64,000 nt of DNA from Arenibacter algicola (GCF_018860365.1 NZ_JAHKPO010000001.1:310001-374000), one strand, 5' to 3'. Counted from the stretch's first letter, positions 44,960 through 55,009 are shown. Program-made: numbers and translations. Notes: generated by a model from the sequence alone, not told the origin.

Positions 44960-45247
44960 ATGAATAAACCAATTAAAACTCTTTTTCTCTTACTTATGAC
45001 AACGGTACCATCCTTTGCCCAAATTGGGGGAATCGAAGACTCTGTCAACGATGTTTCGGATACCATCAGGACCATCTTTCCCATTATCCTAGGAATCATT
45101 TTCCTCATCGGATTCCTATTCAACGCTGGACATTTCTTTGGAGAAAATTCAGATCTTAAAAAGGGTATCACCAGAGTACTGGTCTTTGTCCTTATCGCAG
45201 GTGCCGTAGTGGGCATCTTTACTTACCTAATAGGAATTGTGGTCTAA
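44960..45247 (+). CDS. traE: TraE-like protein (DUF4134, pilin-type)
   Basis: This 95-residue protein has a signal sequence (MNKPIKTLFLLLMTTVPSFA) and two hydrophobic helices, a VirB2-like layout. ATG 44960 is preferred to the in-frame ATG 75 bases upstream because it begins the signal peptide. It is first in the run traE-F-G-I-J-K-M-N, an order well known from CTnDOT-type elements. Confidence 0.75.
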   Translation: MNKPIKTLFLLLMTTVPSFAQIGGIEDSVNDVSDTIRTIFPIILGIIFLIGFLFNAGHFFGENSDLKKGITRVLVFVLIAGAVVGIFTYLIGIVV

Positions 45248-45531
45248 TGCGAAAATTCGAGGTATATCGCAACATTAGAAAACAGGCCATGATTTTCGGC
45301 CTGTCCATCTCCTTTTTTGCCCTACAGATGATCTGTGTCTTAGGCTCTTTGATGGTCATTATATTCTCCTTCAGTCTTGCTATGATTATAGGAGTATCTG
45401 TATTCAATGCCGCTCTTTATATAGCCCTGATCAGGATTATGAACAACCCCCAGACCTTTGCCCTTTGGAGAGTATTCCCCAAAATTATCAGCAATAAGAA
45501 AACATCATTACTATCCTATGGACAAGATTAA
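45247..45531 (+). CDS. traF: TraF-like protein (DUF4133, VirB3-like)
   Basis: This small inner-membrane protein of 94 residues has two adjacent membrane helices (about 15-65). It starts on the last base of traE and overlaps traG by 14 bases, so the three are translationally coupled. VirB3-like proteins sit next to the VirB4 ATPase, as here. Confidence 0.75.
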   Translation: MRKFEVYRNIRKQAMIFGLSISFFALQMICVLGSLMVIIFSFSLAMIIGVSVFNAALYIALIRIMNNPQTFALWRVFPKIISNKKTSLLSYGQD

Positions 45532-47932
45532 TCTTTCGGCACACCATCCCATTGCGGATATTCGGGACAATATCGTCTTTGCCAATAATGGCAATATTGT
45601 ACTTTGCTATAAAGGGTTGTTACCAGAAATCCACTCCCTTTCCGAGAAGGATTTTGAAGATATCCATGGCAGCTGGTTCCAGGCCATCAAATCCTTGCCC
45701 GTCGGATGTGTGATACACAAACAGGATGTTTATCTAAAGAAGCAATACACTGCTGAAAACCTGCCCAATAAAACTTTTTTGGCCAAGGCCACCCATGACC
45801 ATTTTAAAGGTCGGGAGTATATGGAACATAGCTGCTTTCTGTTTTTCATCCTTACCAAGAACAAAACCTTGAACAACGCAAAATATGTAAACCCCTTTCG
45901 TAAAGTACCCCAAGGGATTCCCCAGGGACTGGACGATCAGGTCAAAAGTTTCATGGACTCCGTAAACGACTCGGTTTCCTATATCAACAACAGTCGAAAA
46001 ATGCAGTTTGTTCCTTTGTACGAAAAGGAAATCCTCAACCTTACCGACAATTATTTCAATGGGTTCAATGAGGATTTTGATACCGATATTCTTTTGGACC
46101 GATCCAAGATATCCATCGGGGAGAATCTCTTTGATGTGTTGGCCATTAACAGCGAACTCTGCTTCGGGGAACATGTCCAGAGCAGTAAGACCAACGAGAA
46201 ATTCACTTCGGACGATTTTGTATTCCACCAAGGGTTTATCGATGGGATTGGGCTCACTCTGCACGAAAATCATATCGTAAACCAGATCATCTACCTGGAC
46301 GATAAACATAAATGGCGTAAGCTGTTGGACAAGAAGATCGAAGAACTGAACAAAAGTTCCAATTTTGGCTCCCAGAACAAAGTAACACTTGCAAAAGTCC
46401 AACAGATCCTGGACCAGATCAATAGCGATGACAGCTCGCGCATCATCCGTGGCCATCTCAATGTTATCTATTGGCATCCCGAGGTCAAGGGACTTACCAA
46501 AATCGGTTCAAAGATAAGGACCGAGTTCAAGGAACTGGACATTGTCCCCTATTACCCCAGGGGGGAGGAACGAAAAAATTATATCCTAAATAGTTATTTC
46601 TGTTTCTCCCCCAATTTTTCGGACGGGGATCTTTATGTGACCGACCTGAAACATGCTTTGTGCCTGTATATCAATAACAGCAACTACAGATCGGATGCTA
46701 CAGGGATTATTTTCAACGACCGGGAACACAACATTCCCGTATTAAAGGATGTCTGGGATGAAAGTAAAAAGCGCATCAAAGCACGGAATTTTGCCATTTT
46801 CGCCCCTACGGGCGAGGGCAAATCCTTCCTGGCCAACAATATACTCCGCCAATACTTTGAGGCCGGCGTCCGGTTGGTCATTATCGACCTTGGAGGGTCC
46901 TACACCAAGTTTGCAAAGCTTTATCCCGAACAATATACCGTACTGAGATATGAGAGTGGGAAGAACCTGGGCATCAATCCATTTTACGTTCATGAGCCCG
47001 AAGATCTAACTCCTGAGCGATTGGAAGATTTGTCGGTCTTCCTTTTTGAATTGTTGGCCTCCGAGCTGAAGGTCACCAAGGCCCAATCGGTCTCCATCAA
47101 AAAGATACTGTTGTATTATTATCAGATGGTCGGGGAGAACCATTCCCTGGACAGTTTCTATCGTTTCATAGAGGAGCATCAAAACAGCTTGTTGGATCAG
47201 CTTAAAATACAGGCCGATTACTTCAATATCCCCGGCTTCCTTCACATCATGTCCGAATACGTTGGCAATGGGCTGTACAGCTTCCTGTTCGAGGTCAGTG
47301 AGGATCAGACTTTTAAGTTAGAGGACAAGAGATTGATCGTTTTTGAACTGGACGAGGTAAAGGACAATAAGGAAATCCTTTCGGTGATGCTCAAACTGAT
47401 CAAGTCTGCCATCCAAAGAACAATCTGGAAAAATCGAGCGGAAAAGGGCATCATCCTTTTTGATGAATTTGCCAAACAGCTCAAGTTCGACAATGTATTG
47501 GAGAGTGTGGAATTCTACTATCAGGCCATTCGAAAACAGAACGGGGCCATAGGGATCATCCTGCAATCCATCAACCAATTGCCCAACAATTCCACTTCGG
47601 CCAGCATCCTAGAGAATACCCAAGTCGTTTATAGTCTGAACAACGAAAAGGGATATGGGGAACTGAAGAACCGTCTTAACCTCTCCAACCATGACCTAAA
47701 TCAATTGAAATCCATCAAGAATAACCTCACCGGTCCGCACAAGTACACGGAAATGTTCATCAAGATAGGGAAGGAAAGCAACATATATAGGTTGGAGGTA
47801 CCCCCTGAAGTATTTGCGGCATATCTCACGGATGGTGAGGAAAATGAAGCCATAATGGCCATTTATGAAAAGACCAACGATATGGAAAAGGCCATAAAAG
47901 AATTTATTAACCCAAAAAACAAGAACGTATGA
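45518..47932 (+). CDS. traG: TraG conjugation ATPase (VirB4-like)
   Basis: This 804-residue ATPase powers assembly of the type IV secretion channel. ATG 45518 (MDKINLSAHHPIADI) is chosen because it matches the usual N-terminus; upstream codons belong to traF. Walker A, FAPTGEGKS, is near residue 430; Walker B, IILFDEFAK, near 645. The C-terminal helicase-like region includes ILQSINQLPNNSTSASILENT. The next gene overlaps as ATGA. Confidence 0.92.
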   Translation: MDKINLSAHHPIADIRDNIVFANNGNIVLCYKGLLPEIHSLSEKDFEDIHGSWFQAIKSLPVGCVIHKQDVYLKKQYTAENLPNKTFLAKATHDHFKGREYMEHSCFLFFILTKNKTLNNAKYVNPFRKVPQGIPQGLDDQVKSFMDSVNDSVSYINNSRKMQFVPLYEKEILNLTDNYFNGFNEDFDTDILLDRSKISIGENLFDVLAINSELCFGEHVQSSKTNEKFTSDDFVFHQGFIDGIGLTLHENHIVNQIIYLDDKHKWRKLLDKKIEELNKSSNFGSQNKVTLAKVQQILDQINSDDSSRIIRGHLNVIYWHPEVKGLTKIGSKIRTEFKELDIVPYYPRGEERKNYILNSYFCFSPNFSDGDLYVTDLKHALCLYINNSNYRSDATGIIFNDREHNIPVLKDVWDESKKRIKARNFAIFAPTGEGKSFLANNILRQYFEAGVRLVIIDLGGSYTKFAKLYPEQYTVLRYESGKNLGINPFYVHEPEDLTPERLEDLSVFLFELLASELKVTKAQSVSIKKILLYYYQMVGENHSLDSFYRFIEEHQNSLLDQLKIQADYFNIPGFLHIMSEYVGNGLYSFLFEVSEDQTFKLEDKRLIVFELDEVKDNKEILSVMLKLIKSAIQRTIWKNRAEKGIILFDEFAKQLKFDNVLESVEFYYQAIRKQNGAIGIILQSINQLPNNSTSASILENTQVVYSLNNEKGYGELKNRLNLSNHDLNQLKSIKNNLTGPHKYTEMFIKIGKESNIYRLEVPPEVFAAYLTDGEENEAIMAIYEKTNDMEKAIKEFINPKNKNV

Positions 47933-48585
47933 AAATTTCAAAAAAAATTCACGAACACTTCGGCAATAATTTTGCCATGGGCAAACCAAATGGAAAACAA
48001 ACCCTTAGGAAAAGCGTGCTTACCATGGTCATTACCCTGACCATGGCCATATTAATGCCTGGCCGTGCCACGGCCCAGGGAATACCGGTATATGACAACA
48101 CCAATTTCATCTCGTTTATGAAATCCCTTCTGGAATCGGGCAAACAGACCTCGCAATTATTGAAGACCGTCAAATTCCTAAAACAACAAAAGGAAAACGT
48201 GGACAAGGTCAACGATGTAATCAAACAATTGAAGGCCGTAAAGGAACTGGCCGATAGCAACCAACGCTTGTTCGACATCGTACAGGACGATCTGAGGGAG
48301 ATCTTCAGCTCTCCCTATATCAAGCCCGATGAAGTTGCCCGTATCTCGGATTCGTTCAACGACATCATCGAAAACTCCTTGACGGGCATGGATTACATAG
48401 AGGAAGTGCTGTCCAGCGACAACCTTAGGATGACCGATGCCGAACGGGCAGCGATACTCAAGGAAAAGGAAGTGCAGTCCAAGGAAATGGTGGCCGAGAT
48501 CGAATCCAAGACAAGGCGCTATCGGGAAATCATTGCCTTTAGGGAAATGCAGGCCGTTATCAACGGCAGGAAGGCCAACTATTGA
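47929..48585 (+). CDS. traI: TraI-like protein (DUF4141, VirB5-like)
   Basis: This 218-residue exported protein has an unusually long basic N-region before the signal core VLTMVITLTMAILMPG, with cleavage after ATAQ, then a long helical body. VirB5-like proteins sit at the pilus tip or in the periplasm. The start overlaps the traG stop by 4 bases. Confidence 0.75.
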   Translation: MKISKKIHEHFGNNFAMGKPNGKQTLRKSVLTMVITLTMAILMPGRATAQGIPVYDNTNFISFMKSLLESGKQTSQLLKTVKFLKQQKENVDKVNDVIKQLKAVKELADSNQRLFDIVQDDLREIFSSPYIKPDEVARISDSFNDIIENSLTGMDYIEEVLSSDNLRMTDAERAAILKEKEVQSKEMVAEIESKTRRYREIIAFREMQAVINGRKANY

Positions 48586-48588
48586 TAT

Positions 48589-49431
48589 ATGACAGGGATA
48601 GCCTTAAGCATAGGATTGGAATATGTGGACACTGTTTTCCAGACCATCAAGAACAGTGATTTCTCCCAGTACACCATTACTGGAATGAAGACCCTTGCGG
48701 TATTGTTCTTTTTGATCAATATCCTGAAAAAGTACAATGAAGGTGTGGCCAACAATGAAGGCTATACCTGGGGGCTGACCCCTGCCGAACTGGCCAAGAA
48801 TTTTGTGGTAGTGATCATAGTCATTTTTTCCACCCAGGTGTTGGGAGTCTTCGATGCTATTTTGGTGGCCATCGAGTCCCAATATAGGGACACGGCTCCT
48901 GCCCTACTCCCCTTGCAGATGCAGGAAATAGACATTGAACGGGACGTAGGGGCGATCGAAGCGGCAAAAAAAGCTATGGCCCTATTGTACGAGGCTTTGG
49001 TGACCCCCTTGTTCGGCCTTAAAATCTTGGCCTTCATTATCGGCCTTTTCCTATGGTTGATGGACCTGTTCATCTATCCCTTGTTCTTGGCGGAACGTTT
49101 CTTTCTGTTGGGGATCATGCAGGCCTTTTTTCCATTGGTCATCAGTTTGGCCGTTTTTGAAAAGTTCAGGTCTATGGCCTATAACTTTTTTAAGCTCTAT
49201 GCGGGGGTATATATGGTGGTCCCTGCATTTTTCTTGGTCAATGTATTTATCAACTTGCTATATACCGAGGTGAACACCAACTTTTGGTCCGACCTGTTCG
49301 GAACGGACTGGGGGAGCCTATTCTTTGCGCCCTTGATACAATTGGGGTCCATAGGATTTATAGTGTTCCTGAAATTCAAATTGTACCGGCGTGCCATCTC
49401 TTTTACTTTGAAACTGTTCAGCGGTATATAG
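48589..49431 (+). CDS. traJ: TraJ conjugative membrane protein (VirB6-like)
   Basis: This 280-residue polytopic protein has five or six membrane segments (for example LAVLFFLINIL, FVVVIIVIFSTQVLG, ILAFIIGLFLWLMDLFIYPLFL), the hallmark of the VirB6-type channel subunit. It starts 3 bases after traI. Confidence 0.82.
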   Translation: MTGIALSIGLEYVDTVFQTIKNSDFSQYTITGMKTLAVLFFLINILKKYNEGVANNEGYTWGLTPAELAKNFVVVIIVIFSTQVLGVFDAILVAIESQYRDTAPALLPLQMQEIDIERDVGAIEAAKKAMALLYEALVTPLFGLKILAFIIGLFLWLMDLFIYPLFLAERFFLLGIMQAFFPLVISLAVFEKFRSMAYNFFKLYAGVYMVVPAFFLVNVFINLLYTEVNTNFWSDLFGTDWGSLFFAPLIQLGSIGFIVFLKFKLYRRAISFTLKLFSGI

Positions 49432-49461
49432 GTCTTCACTAAAAACCATTAAAACGCAATA

Positions 49462-50076
49462 ATGAAAACACCTTATAAAAATATCTACAAAGTCCTTGAC
49501 CAAAATCGGTTCATAGTTTGGTCAATGGTCATAGGCACCATGGTGACCTGCGTCGTAGCCATCTTGTCCATGTTAAAACTGCACAGGGAAACCGTCGACA
49601 AAGTTTTTATGGTCAATACCGATGGGGACGTGATACCCTTAAAATTGGTCTCCCAAAAAGAAAATCTGGGCGTGGAAGTCCTGTCACATTTGGAACTGTT
49701 CCACACTTACTTCTACCATATAGACCCGAGCAACTACGAAAAGAACTTGGAAAAGGCGCTTTGGTTGGGCAACAGTTCGGTGGATGCCCTGTACAGGCAA
49801 AAAAAATCGGACGGGATATATAACCGCTTATTGCAGTATTCCCTGGTGCAGAAGGTACTCCGGATCGAATCCGAGATAGAGATCTCCCAAGAGCCCTATA
49901 CCTTTCGTACCACTACCCTGTTCCAGATCAATCGGGGCCAGGTAACCGATACCTACGAACTGGTGACCTCCGGTAATTTGATCCATGTGGACAGGAACTT
50001 TCCCAAGAACACCCATGGTCTTTTGATCACCGACTATTTCGAGAACTCTTTAAAAAAGGTACAGAATGAAAATTGA
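49462..50076 (+). CDS. traK: TraK conjugative protein (VirB8-like)
   Basis: This 204-residue bitopic protein has a short cytoplasmic N-terminus, one membrane helix (VWSMVIGTMVTCVVAILSML) and a periplasmic NTF2-like domain, the VirB8 arrangement. It contributes to the inner-membrane platform. It overlaps traM by 11 bases. Confidence 0.85.
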   Translation: MKTPYKNIYKVLDQNRFIVWSMVIGTMVTCVVAILSMLKLHRETVDKVFMVNTDGDVIPLKLVSQKENLGVEVLSHLELFHTYFYHIDPSNYEKNLEKALWLGNSSVDALYRQKKSDGIYNRLLQYSLVQKVLRIESEIEISQEPYTFRTTTLFQINRGQVTDTYELVTSGNLIHVDRNFPKNTHGLLITDYFENSLKKVQNEN

Positions 50077-50998
50077 AAGGAACAAGATCGTATTCGGTTC
50101 GGTAATCCTGGTCATTGTACTGTTCATTGTGGGATATGCCATGTTGGTCATGGACAAAGGGGGTGAATCCGGAGAATCACTGGATAAGACCGCAGTGCCG
50201 GAATTAGAAGAGCAGCAAAAGGAGTACCGCTCCAAACTGGAGGCTGTTGACAATATTCCAGAAGAACGGGTAAAAAATGCACCCAGTATTTACGATGAAA
50301 GGTTGCTGGATTCCACAGGTTTATATGATCCCGATTTTATGGACAGGGATAAACAACGCATCGTGGACAGCATCTATAGCCAAGGCCGGATCGATTATTC
50401 GCAAGGTAGATACCGGAATGCGGAGGCAAAAAAAGCAAAACCAGTTGTACCAGTTGCGAAGGATACTATCAAAGAGGAAGTTGAAGAATCCCATACTACC
50501 AAGGAACTGGCATTGGAACACCAGCTCTTTTTTGCTGCAGATCCAAAATCCCAATCAATATCCTTTGCTCCAGATCCCCAGGTGGTTTTGGTAGAAGTGG
50601 ACGGCAATCAAGTGGTAAGGGCCAACAGCCGTTTGCGAATGCGCCTACTTCAAGAAATACAACTGGGCAACACAATGATTCCCAAAAATACCTTGGTCTA
50701 CGGCATCGTCAATTTTAAGCCGAACAGGACACTCCTCAAGATTGACAATATAGACCATATTCCTGTTAAGATGAAAGCTTTCGACCTCCAGGATGGACTG
50801 GAGGGCATTTATGTGGAGAACAGTATAAGGGGGGAAGTTGCCAACGAGGTGGTCGATGATGTCCTGGACGATATCAATATCGCAGGGGTTCCACAGGTAA
50901 GCGGTATCAAAAAAGTCTTTCAACGGGGCCATAGAAGAACCAAAGTGGCCATACTCAACAATTACAAACTCATTTTAAAGGCTCCAGAGGGGCAATAA
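50066..50998 (+). CDS. traM: TraM conjugative protein (VirB10-like)
   Basis: This 310-residue protein has one N-terminal membrane helix (IVFGSVILVIVLFIVGYAML), a proline/charged linker and a C-terminal beta domain (VVRANSRLRMRLLQEIQLGN, PKNTLVYGIVNFKPNRTLLKI) typical of VirB10/TraM. It links the inner-membrane complex to the outer-membrane ring. The linker is short relative to many homologs. Confidence 0.85.
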   Translation: MKIERNKIVFGSVILVIVLFIVGYAMLVMDKGGESGESLDKTAVPELEEQQKEYRSKLEAVDNIPEERVKNAPSIYDERLLDSTGLYDPDFMDRDKQRIVDSIYSQGRIDYSQGRYRNAEAKKAKPVVPVAKDTIKEEVEESHTTKELALEHQLFFAADPKSQSISFAPDPQVVLVEVDGNQVVRANSRLRMRLLQEIQLGNTMIPKNTLVYGIVNFKPNRTLLKIDNIDHIPVKMKAFDLQDGLEGIYVENSIRGEVANEVVDDVLDDINIAGVPQVSGIKKVFQRGHRRTKVAILNNYKLILKAPEGQ

Positions 50999-51010
50999 AT
51001 TTATACACCT

Positions 51011-51832
51011 ATGAAAAAATTGATAAGCATGATGGGTCTACTAATCATAATGGCCACGGTAAAAGCACAGAATGGGAAAGTCCTCGACACCATATTTGCC
51101 AATGAACAAATGACGGTATCCCTCTTCTTTCCGAATCCTATTAGGCAAGGGATTACCGGTTCCCTTAATTACGCCTTTAGCTTCAATAGGGAAAGGGCAC
51201 AGTTTTTTGGACTCCTTCAGGCCACCCCCGGGGAAAACAGTAATTTATTGGTGGTTACAGAGAATGGCAGCGTATATTCCTTTCTGCTCCGGTATTCCCA
51301 GAAGCTTGAAAAGCTGAATTACTTCATTGATATCTCCGACCGTATTGGCCATGAAAGGACCGGTCCCTCCATGGTTCCCCAGGTAAAATTGTCCTTGGCC
51401 GACTCGGATACTGTCCCTACCAATGATAAGCCTTTGGACTATCCAAAACTCTGCGCCCAATTGCTCCGAAATCCCAGGCCTTTTAACCAAATAAAATATA
51501 AGGATGGGGTTACGATCCGCATGACAAAAAGTATCTATTATCTCAATGAGGTCTACGTGGTCTTTGAAATTGAGAACAATTCCCAGATCGATTTTGAGAT
51601 AGATTCTTTGAATCTCTACAAAGTGAACGGCAACAATAAGCGTAAATCATCCTATCAGGCACTGTTACTCTCTCCTATCTATCAATTCCAAACCCCAACA
51701 GTGGTTCTCAAGGACCAGACAGTAGAGTTTATAAGTGTGTATCCCAAATTTACTCTGGGAGCACGTGAGAGGCTATTGGTGAAACTGGAAGAGTTGAATG
51801 GGGATAGGGATCTAATTTTGAAATTGAGATAA
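51011..51832 (+). CDS. traN: TraN conjugative protein (DUF4138, VirB9-like)
   Basis: This 273-residue protein has a signal peptide (MATVKAQ) and a beta-rich body with YFIDISDRIGHERTGPSMVP and MTKSIYYLNEVYVVFEIENN. TraN partners TraM in the outer-membrane core. It ends the transfer operon here: 200 bp later a gene pair runs the other way. TraO, TraP and TraQ, which follow TraN in CTnDOT, are absent. Confidence 0.82.
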   Translation: MKKLISMMGLLIIMATVKAQNGKVLDTIFANEQMTVSLFFPNPIRQGITGSLNYAFSFNRERAQFFGLLQATPGENSNLLVVTENGSVYSFLLRYSQKLEKLNYFIDISDRIGHERTGPSMVPQVKLSLADSDTVPTNDKPLDYPKLCAQLLRNPRPFNQIKYKDGVTIRMTKSIYYLNEVYVVFEIENNSQIDFEIDSLNLYKVNGNNKRKSSYQALLLSPIYQFQTPTVVLKDQTVEFISVYPKFTLGARERLLVKLEELNGDRDLILKLR

Positions 51833-52032
51833 TCTACCTGAATTTAAATGCAATAAAACCTAACGCCTAATGAGGTTACAGTTCAGTGAAAGGAGACTTT
51901 CGTCCAACCGTGGCTTTAGACAAAAATTATATTTTATATGCACTACTGATTATCAGTAAATCCTTACCGTACAAAGAGTGTCAAATTAATGATTTTAAAA
52001 GGAATTTGTTAATTTGAAACCAAACCTCTCAA

Positions 52033-52839
52033 TTAACCTCTTGAAAATCGAAACTTACCAAAAAAGCTTTTGGGCTTTCTTTTTGAATCGGTGCGTCTGA
52101 ATTGTAGTCCTTCCTCTTGGGCAAATTCCTGAACCTTTTTCAACCATTTATTCCTTAAAACGGGCCAATCAAATTTTATGGTCGATTCTTCCGTGAGTAT
52201 TACCCTATTACCTGAATTACTCCTATCGCCAGCTTTTGAGAAATCGCCAAGACATGTGGCATCCTTTTTTAAATCTTCAAGTGGCCTACCATTTTGGATA
52301 TCAAAAATGGTTCTATCCCCTATCTTATTGAAAGTATCCTGTCTTTTCCTTAGCATACCGTAGTAAAAACCCAATGAGTTTTTTTCGGTTAAAAGGTAAA
52401 GGTCATAAAAATCCTTTTGATTACCTCTGTCAGCAGCTGCCAAAAGTTTAAGTGCTCCTATGTCATGATCGCTTATGAGTCTTATTCCATCAATAACACA
52501 TGGTTCGTGCAGTAATTTCAGATTTTGGATGATATCAATCTTGATAACTTCTTTTTTCAAGAAGATTTCCAAATGCGATAGCTGTTCAGATCCAAAATTT
52601 TTTTTGTTTATGATGGTGTTTTCTTTGCCAAATTCATTTTCCAAGAAATGACAAATCTCAGAGAGATGGTCGGTGCCTACTATTTCTGTTGAAAACAAAT
52701 CAATGTCCGTTGAGACCCTATGATTGTACTTTATGGCCAAGTTGGTCCCTCCACCAAGCAGGAATTTATCAAATAATTCATGATTCATAAGTTTTTGAAT
52801 TACTCCATAAAGCAATTCAGAAACTCCTGTTTTATGCAT
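52033..52839 (-). CDS. AbiEii/MenT-type nucleotidyltransferase toxin
   Basis: This 268-residue protein is of the nucleotidyltransferase family that makes up AbiE-like toxin-antitoxin systems. The motif LLGGGTNLAIKYNHRVSTDIDLFS contains the G-G-[GS] turn and the D-x-D metal pair; the following Lys-rich part (DIGALKLLAAADRGNQKDFYDLYLL) is also conserved. Such toxins add nucleotides to tRNA or protein. The C-terminal end is very basic. It overlaps the upstream small gene by 8 bases and serves element maintenance or phage defence. Confidence 0.85.
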   Translation of the reverse strand: MHKTGVSELLYGVIQKLMNHELFDKFLLGGGTNLAIKYNHRVSTDIDLFSTEIVGTDHLSEICHFLENEFGKENTIINKKNFGSEQLSHLEIFLKKEVIKIDIIQNLKLLHEPCVIDGIRLISDHDIGALKLLAAADRGNQKDFYDLYLLTEKNSLGFYYGMLRKRQDTFNKIGDRTIFDIQNGRPLEDLKKDATCLGDFSKAGDRSNSGNRVILTEESTIKFDWPVLRNKWLKKVQEFAQEEGLQFRRTDSKRKPKSFFGKFRFSRG

Positions 52840-53170
52840 ACAAAGATAAGTTGGAAATGTATTTTTTGAACTGTTCAGGTTTTAATTGATATCGTTCGGC
52901 AATAAATTCAATATCCTCATTACCTCGAATCTCTGAACTTTGTAATGCAATCGCACTAATTTCGCTATTGGAATAAAGTTTTTCCAATTTCTCCAAATAC
53001 TCAGAATTGTGCATGCTCCTAGATAAAACCCTTTGGATAATCAAATCACTATCCTTTTCCAAGGACAAATCATCCATGTTCATATCCCAAAACATTTCAC
53101 GAGGAAAAATGTCAGAAAGATTATGCCCTAATGACTTATTACCTTTTAATATTTTAAAGAGGCTTATCAT
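52832..53170 (-). CDS. Antitoxin partner (DUF6922-like)
   Basis: This 112-residue protein, first in the pair, has the segment PREMFWDMNMDDLSLEKDSD followed by LIIQRVLSRS, typical of small partners encoded before AbiEii-like toxins. The 8-bp overlap with the toxin gene and the same direction fit a toxin-antitoxin operon. The bases 53171-53413 upstream hold no supported gene. Confidence 0.75.
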   Translation of the reverse strand: MISLFKILKGNKSLGHNLSDIFPREMFWDMNMDDLSLEKDSDLIIQRVLSRSMHNSEYLEKLEKLYSNSEISAIALQSSEIRGNEDIEFIAERYQLKPEQFKKYISNLSLYA

Positions 53171-53413
53171 AATACAAATGTATTAAATTTTGTTGACAAC
53201 TTATAATATCGCTAGTACATTAACAACTTATGGCTCAGTAAACTATAATCAAATAACGTTCCAATTTTTAATAAATTTTATAGCCCTACCACAATTACAG
53301 GTTGAAAATTTAAAGATCTCAATGACATTAGTAAATATTATAGTCATTTTGTCAAGAATGTCCTGCCTCCCATTTTATCTTTACTACAATTGGTCATCAA
53401 GAAACTGCAGTTT

Positions 53414-55009
53414 CTATTTTAAAGTCAAAAATTTCCTAACGTCCAAATGGATCTGCTCAAAGTTTGCCTTTATGGCGCCATCCCCGATTCGGAATTTAGG
53501 GTCCGGTAGACATTTGACAATATCAGGCTTTGGAAAGCGTACTTTTTTATCCTTACCATCAGCAAAGGCAATAAATTCCCCTTCTTTCAGCCTAAAGAAT
53601 TCCTCCGCCCGGATCTTGCTTACCTCCCGCTCCCCTTTGGTGATCCTGGTATCAAAATTTAGAGTATTCTCCCCCTTGCTCACACTTTTGGTAGGGCGTT
53701 TCACTATTTCAAAAAAGCGTTCGTAATATCGGGCCGTATCGGGATCATTGGCCTTTCCAAAAAACTGATAGGATAGATTACCTAAAATGGCCCTACTGGC
53801 CTTATCTCCGTACATCATATCGTTCTGGACCTTGTCCTGGAGCACGTATATGGTGGCAATATCATAACTTCTCAATGTAGCCGGAATCCGGTGCATATTG
53901 AGCAAACGAATGGTAGGTGCCTCTTCCATAAGAACAAAGGAAGGCTGGCGGCCCCGAATTCCCATTTGTTTTGTAATGGTATGCATTATGGTGGCTATTA
54001 CCGGCGAATAGGCGGTTTCAAATTTGGGATTGTTCACGATGGAAACTACGGATGGGTGTTCGGGGTTATTGATATCCAAGGGCACTTCATCGGCCGAAAG
54101 CGTCATAAAGATGCGTTGTGTACTGATTTTTTTAAGGGCATTGGCCAGGGTACCCATCACTCCGGCGGTCTGTCGTTCGGAATCCTTCCCAGAAATAAAG
54201 GCATCGGCCATGGCCTTAGCGGTATAATCGGAACTCAGAAAATGTATCAGGTTTTGGGTATCCAGGTACAGATAGGTAGCAATCAGATGTGGCAGGGTGC
54301 AATACTCCCCATGGCTTGTCTTCAATTTCCAGATCAACCCGCCCAACAGTCCTTCCACGGCATCATTGAAGAATTTGGATGAACCCATAGCTATGGATTC
54401 ACGTTGCTCCAATAGGTTTTCCAAAAGCACTCTGGAAACCTCGTTGACACTTTCTTCGTCCGTCATGTACCTGGGCGCAATGGGATTCACCCGGCTATGG
54501 ATATCGTCAAAGGAGATAATATGAAAAGGCATATCGGCCTTGCCGAAAAGAGGATAGGCCATTTCTGTAATCTCAAAATCCTTGTAATCATGGATGACCC
54601 CGGAAAATCGATATTGGCCAAAATGTTTTAGAAAACCATAGACCACACTTTCGGTCTTGCCACTGCCGGCCGAACCGATGATGGAGGCACCCCTTCGGAT
54701 ATTCCGAAGGACCAGGCTACCGTTCAAAAGATTGAACCGGACCCTAAAGATTTCCGAAATATTTGGAATCCCTATATTGTAATTGAAGCTTATAAAAAGT
54801 CCCAAATTGATTACTTGAAAAGGCAACAACCACCACAGCAAGACAATGGCAAAAACCTGCCGATCATGCAGGTAGTGGAGCACTGCTCCCAAGAGAATCA
54901 GGAGCATAATATTTGGGACAAAGGCGTACTTATAGTGTGCATAGGACAGATAAAACGCTGCCATCGCCAACCCATAGATTCCTATTGTAATAAGTACCAT
55001 AACTTTCAA
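53414..55009 (-). CDS. Type IV coupling protein (VirD4/TraG-like)
   Basis: This 531-residue coupling ATPase brings the relaxase-DNA complex to the channel. Two N-terminal membrane segments precede Walker A GSAGSGKT at 112-119; further conserved parts are IHDYKDFEITEMAYP, VLMEEAPTIRLL (Walker B) and ATIYVLQDKVQNDM. The first codon in the frame is TTG at 55009; ATG at 55000 is equally possible. It is third in a relaxase-type operon with the two mobilisation genes upstream. Confidence 0.9.
   Translation of the reverse strand: MKVMVLITIGIYGLAMAAFYLSYAHYKYAFVPNIMLLILLGAVLHYLHDRQVFAIVLLWWLLPFQVINLGLFISFNYNIGIPNISEIFRVRFNLLNGSLVLRNIRRGASIIGSAGSGKTESVVYGFLKHFGQYRFSGVIHDYKDFEITEMAYPLFGKADMPFHIISFDDIHSRVNPIAPRYMTDEESVNEVSRVLLENLLEQRESIAMGSSKFFNDAVEGLLGGLIWKLKTSHGEYCTLPHLIATYLYLDTQNLIHFLSSDYTAKAMADAFISGKDSERQTAGVMGTLANALKKISTQRIFMTLSADEVPLDINNPEHPSVVSIVNNPKFETAYSPVIATIMHTITKQMGIRGRQPSFVLMEEAPTIRLLNMHRIPATLRSYDIATIYVLQDKVQNDMMYGDKASRAILGNLSYQFFGKANDPDTARYYERFFEIVKRPTKSVSKGENTLNFDTRITKGEREVSKIRAEEFFRLKEGEFIAFADGKDKKVRFPKPDIVKCLPDPKFRIGDGAIKANFEQIHLDVRKFLTLK

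Noticed and set aside
45734-46477. 247-codon open frame antisense to traG
   Set aside because: It overlaps the conserved VirB4-like ATPase and reflects codon bias on the opposite strand.
53190-53726. 178-codon plus-strand frame before the coupling protein gene
   Set aside because: Its second half is antisense to the coupling protein C-terminus and the first half has no motif.
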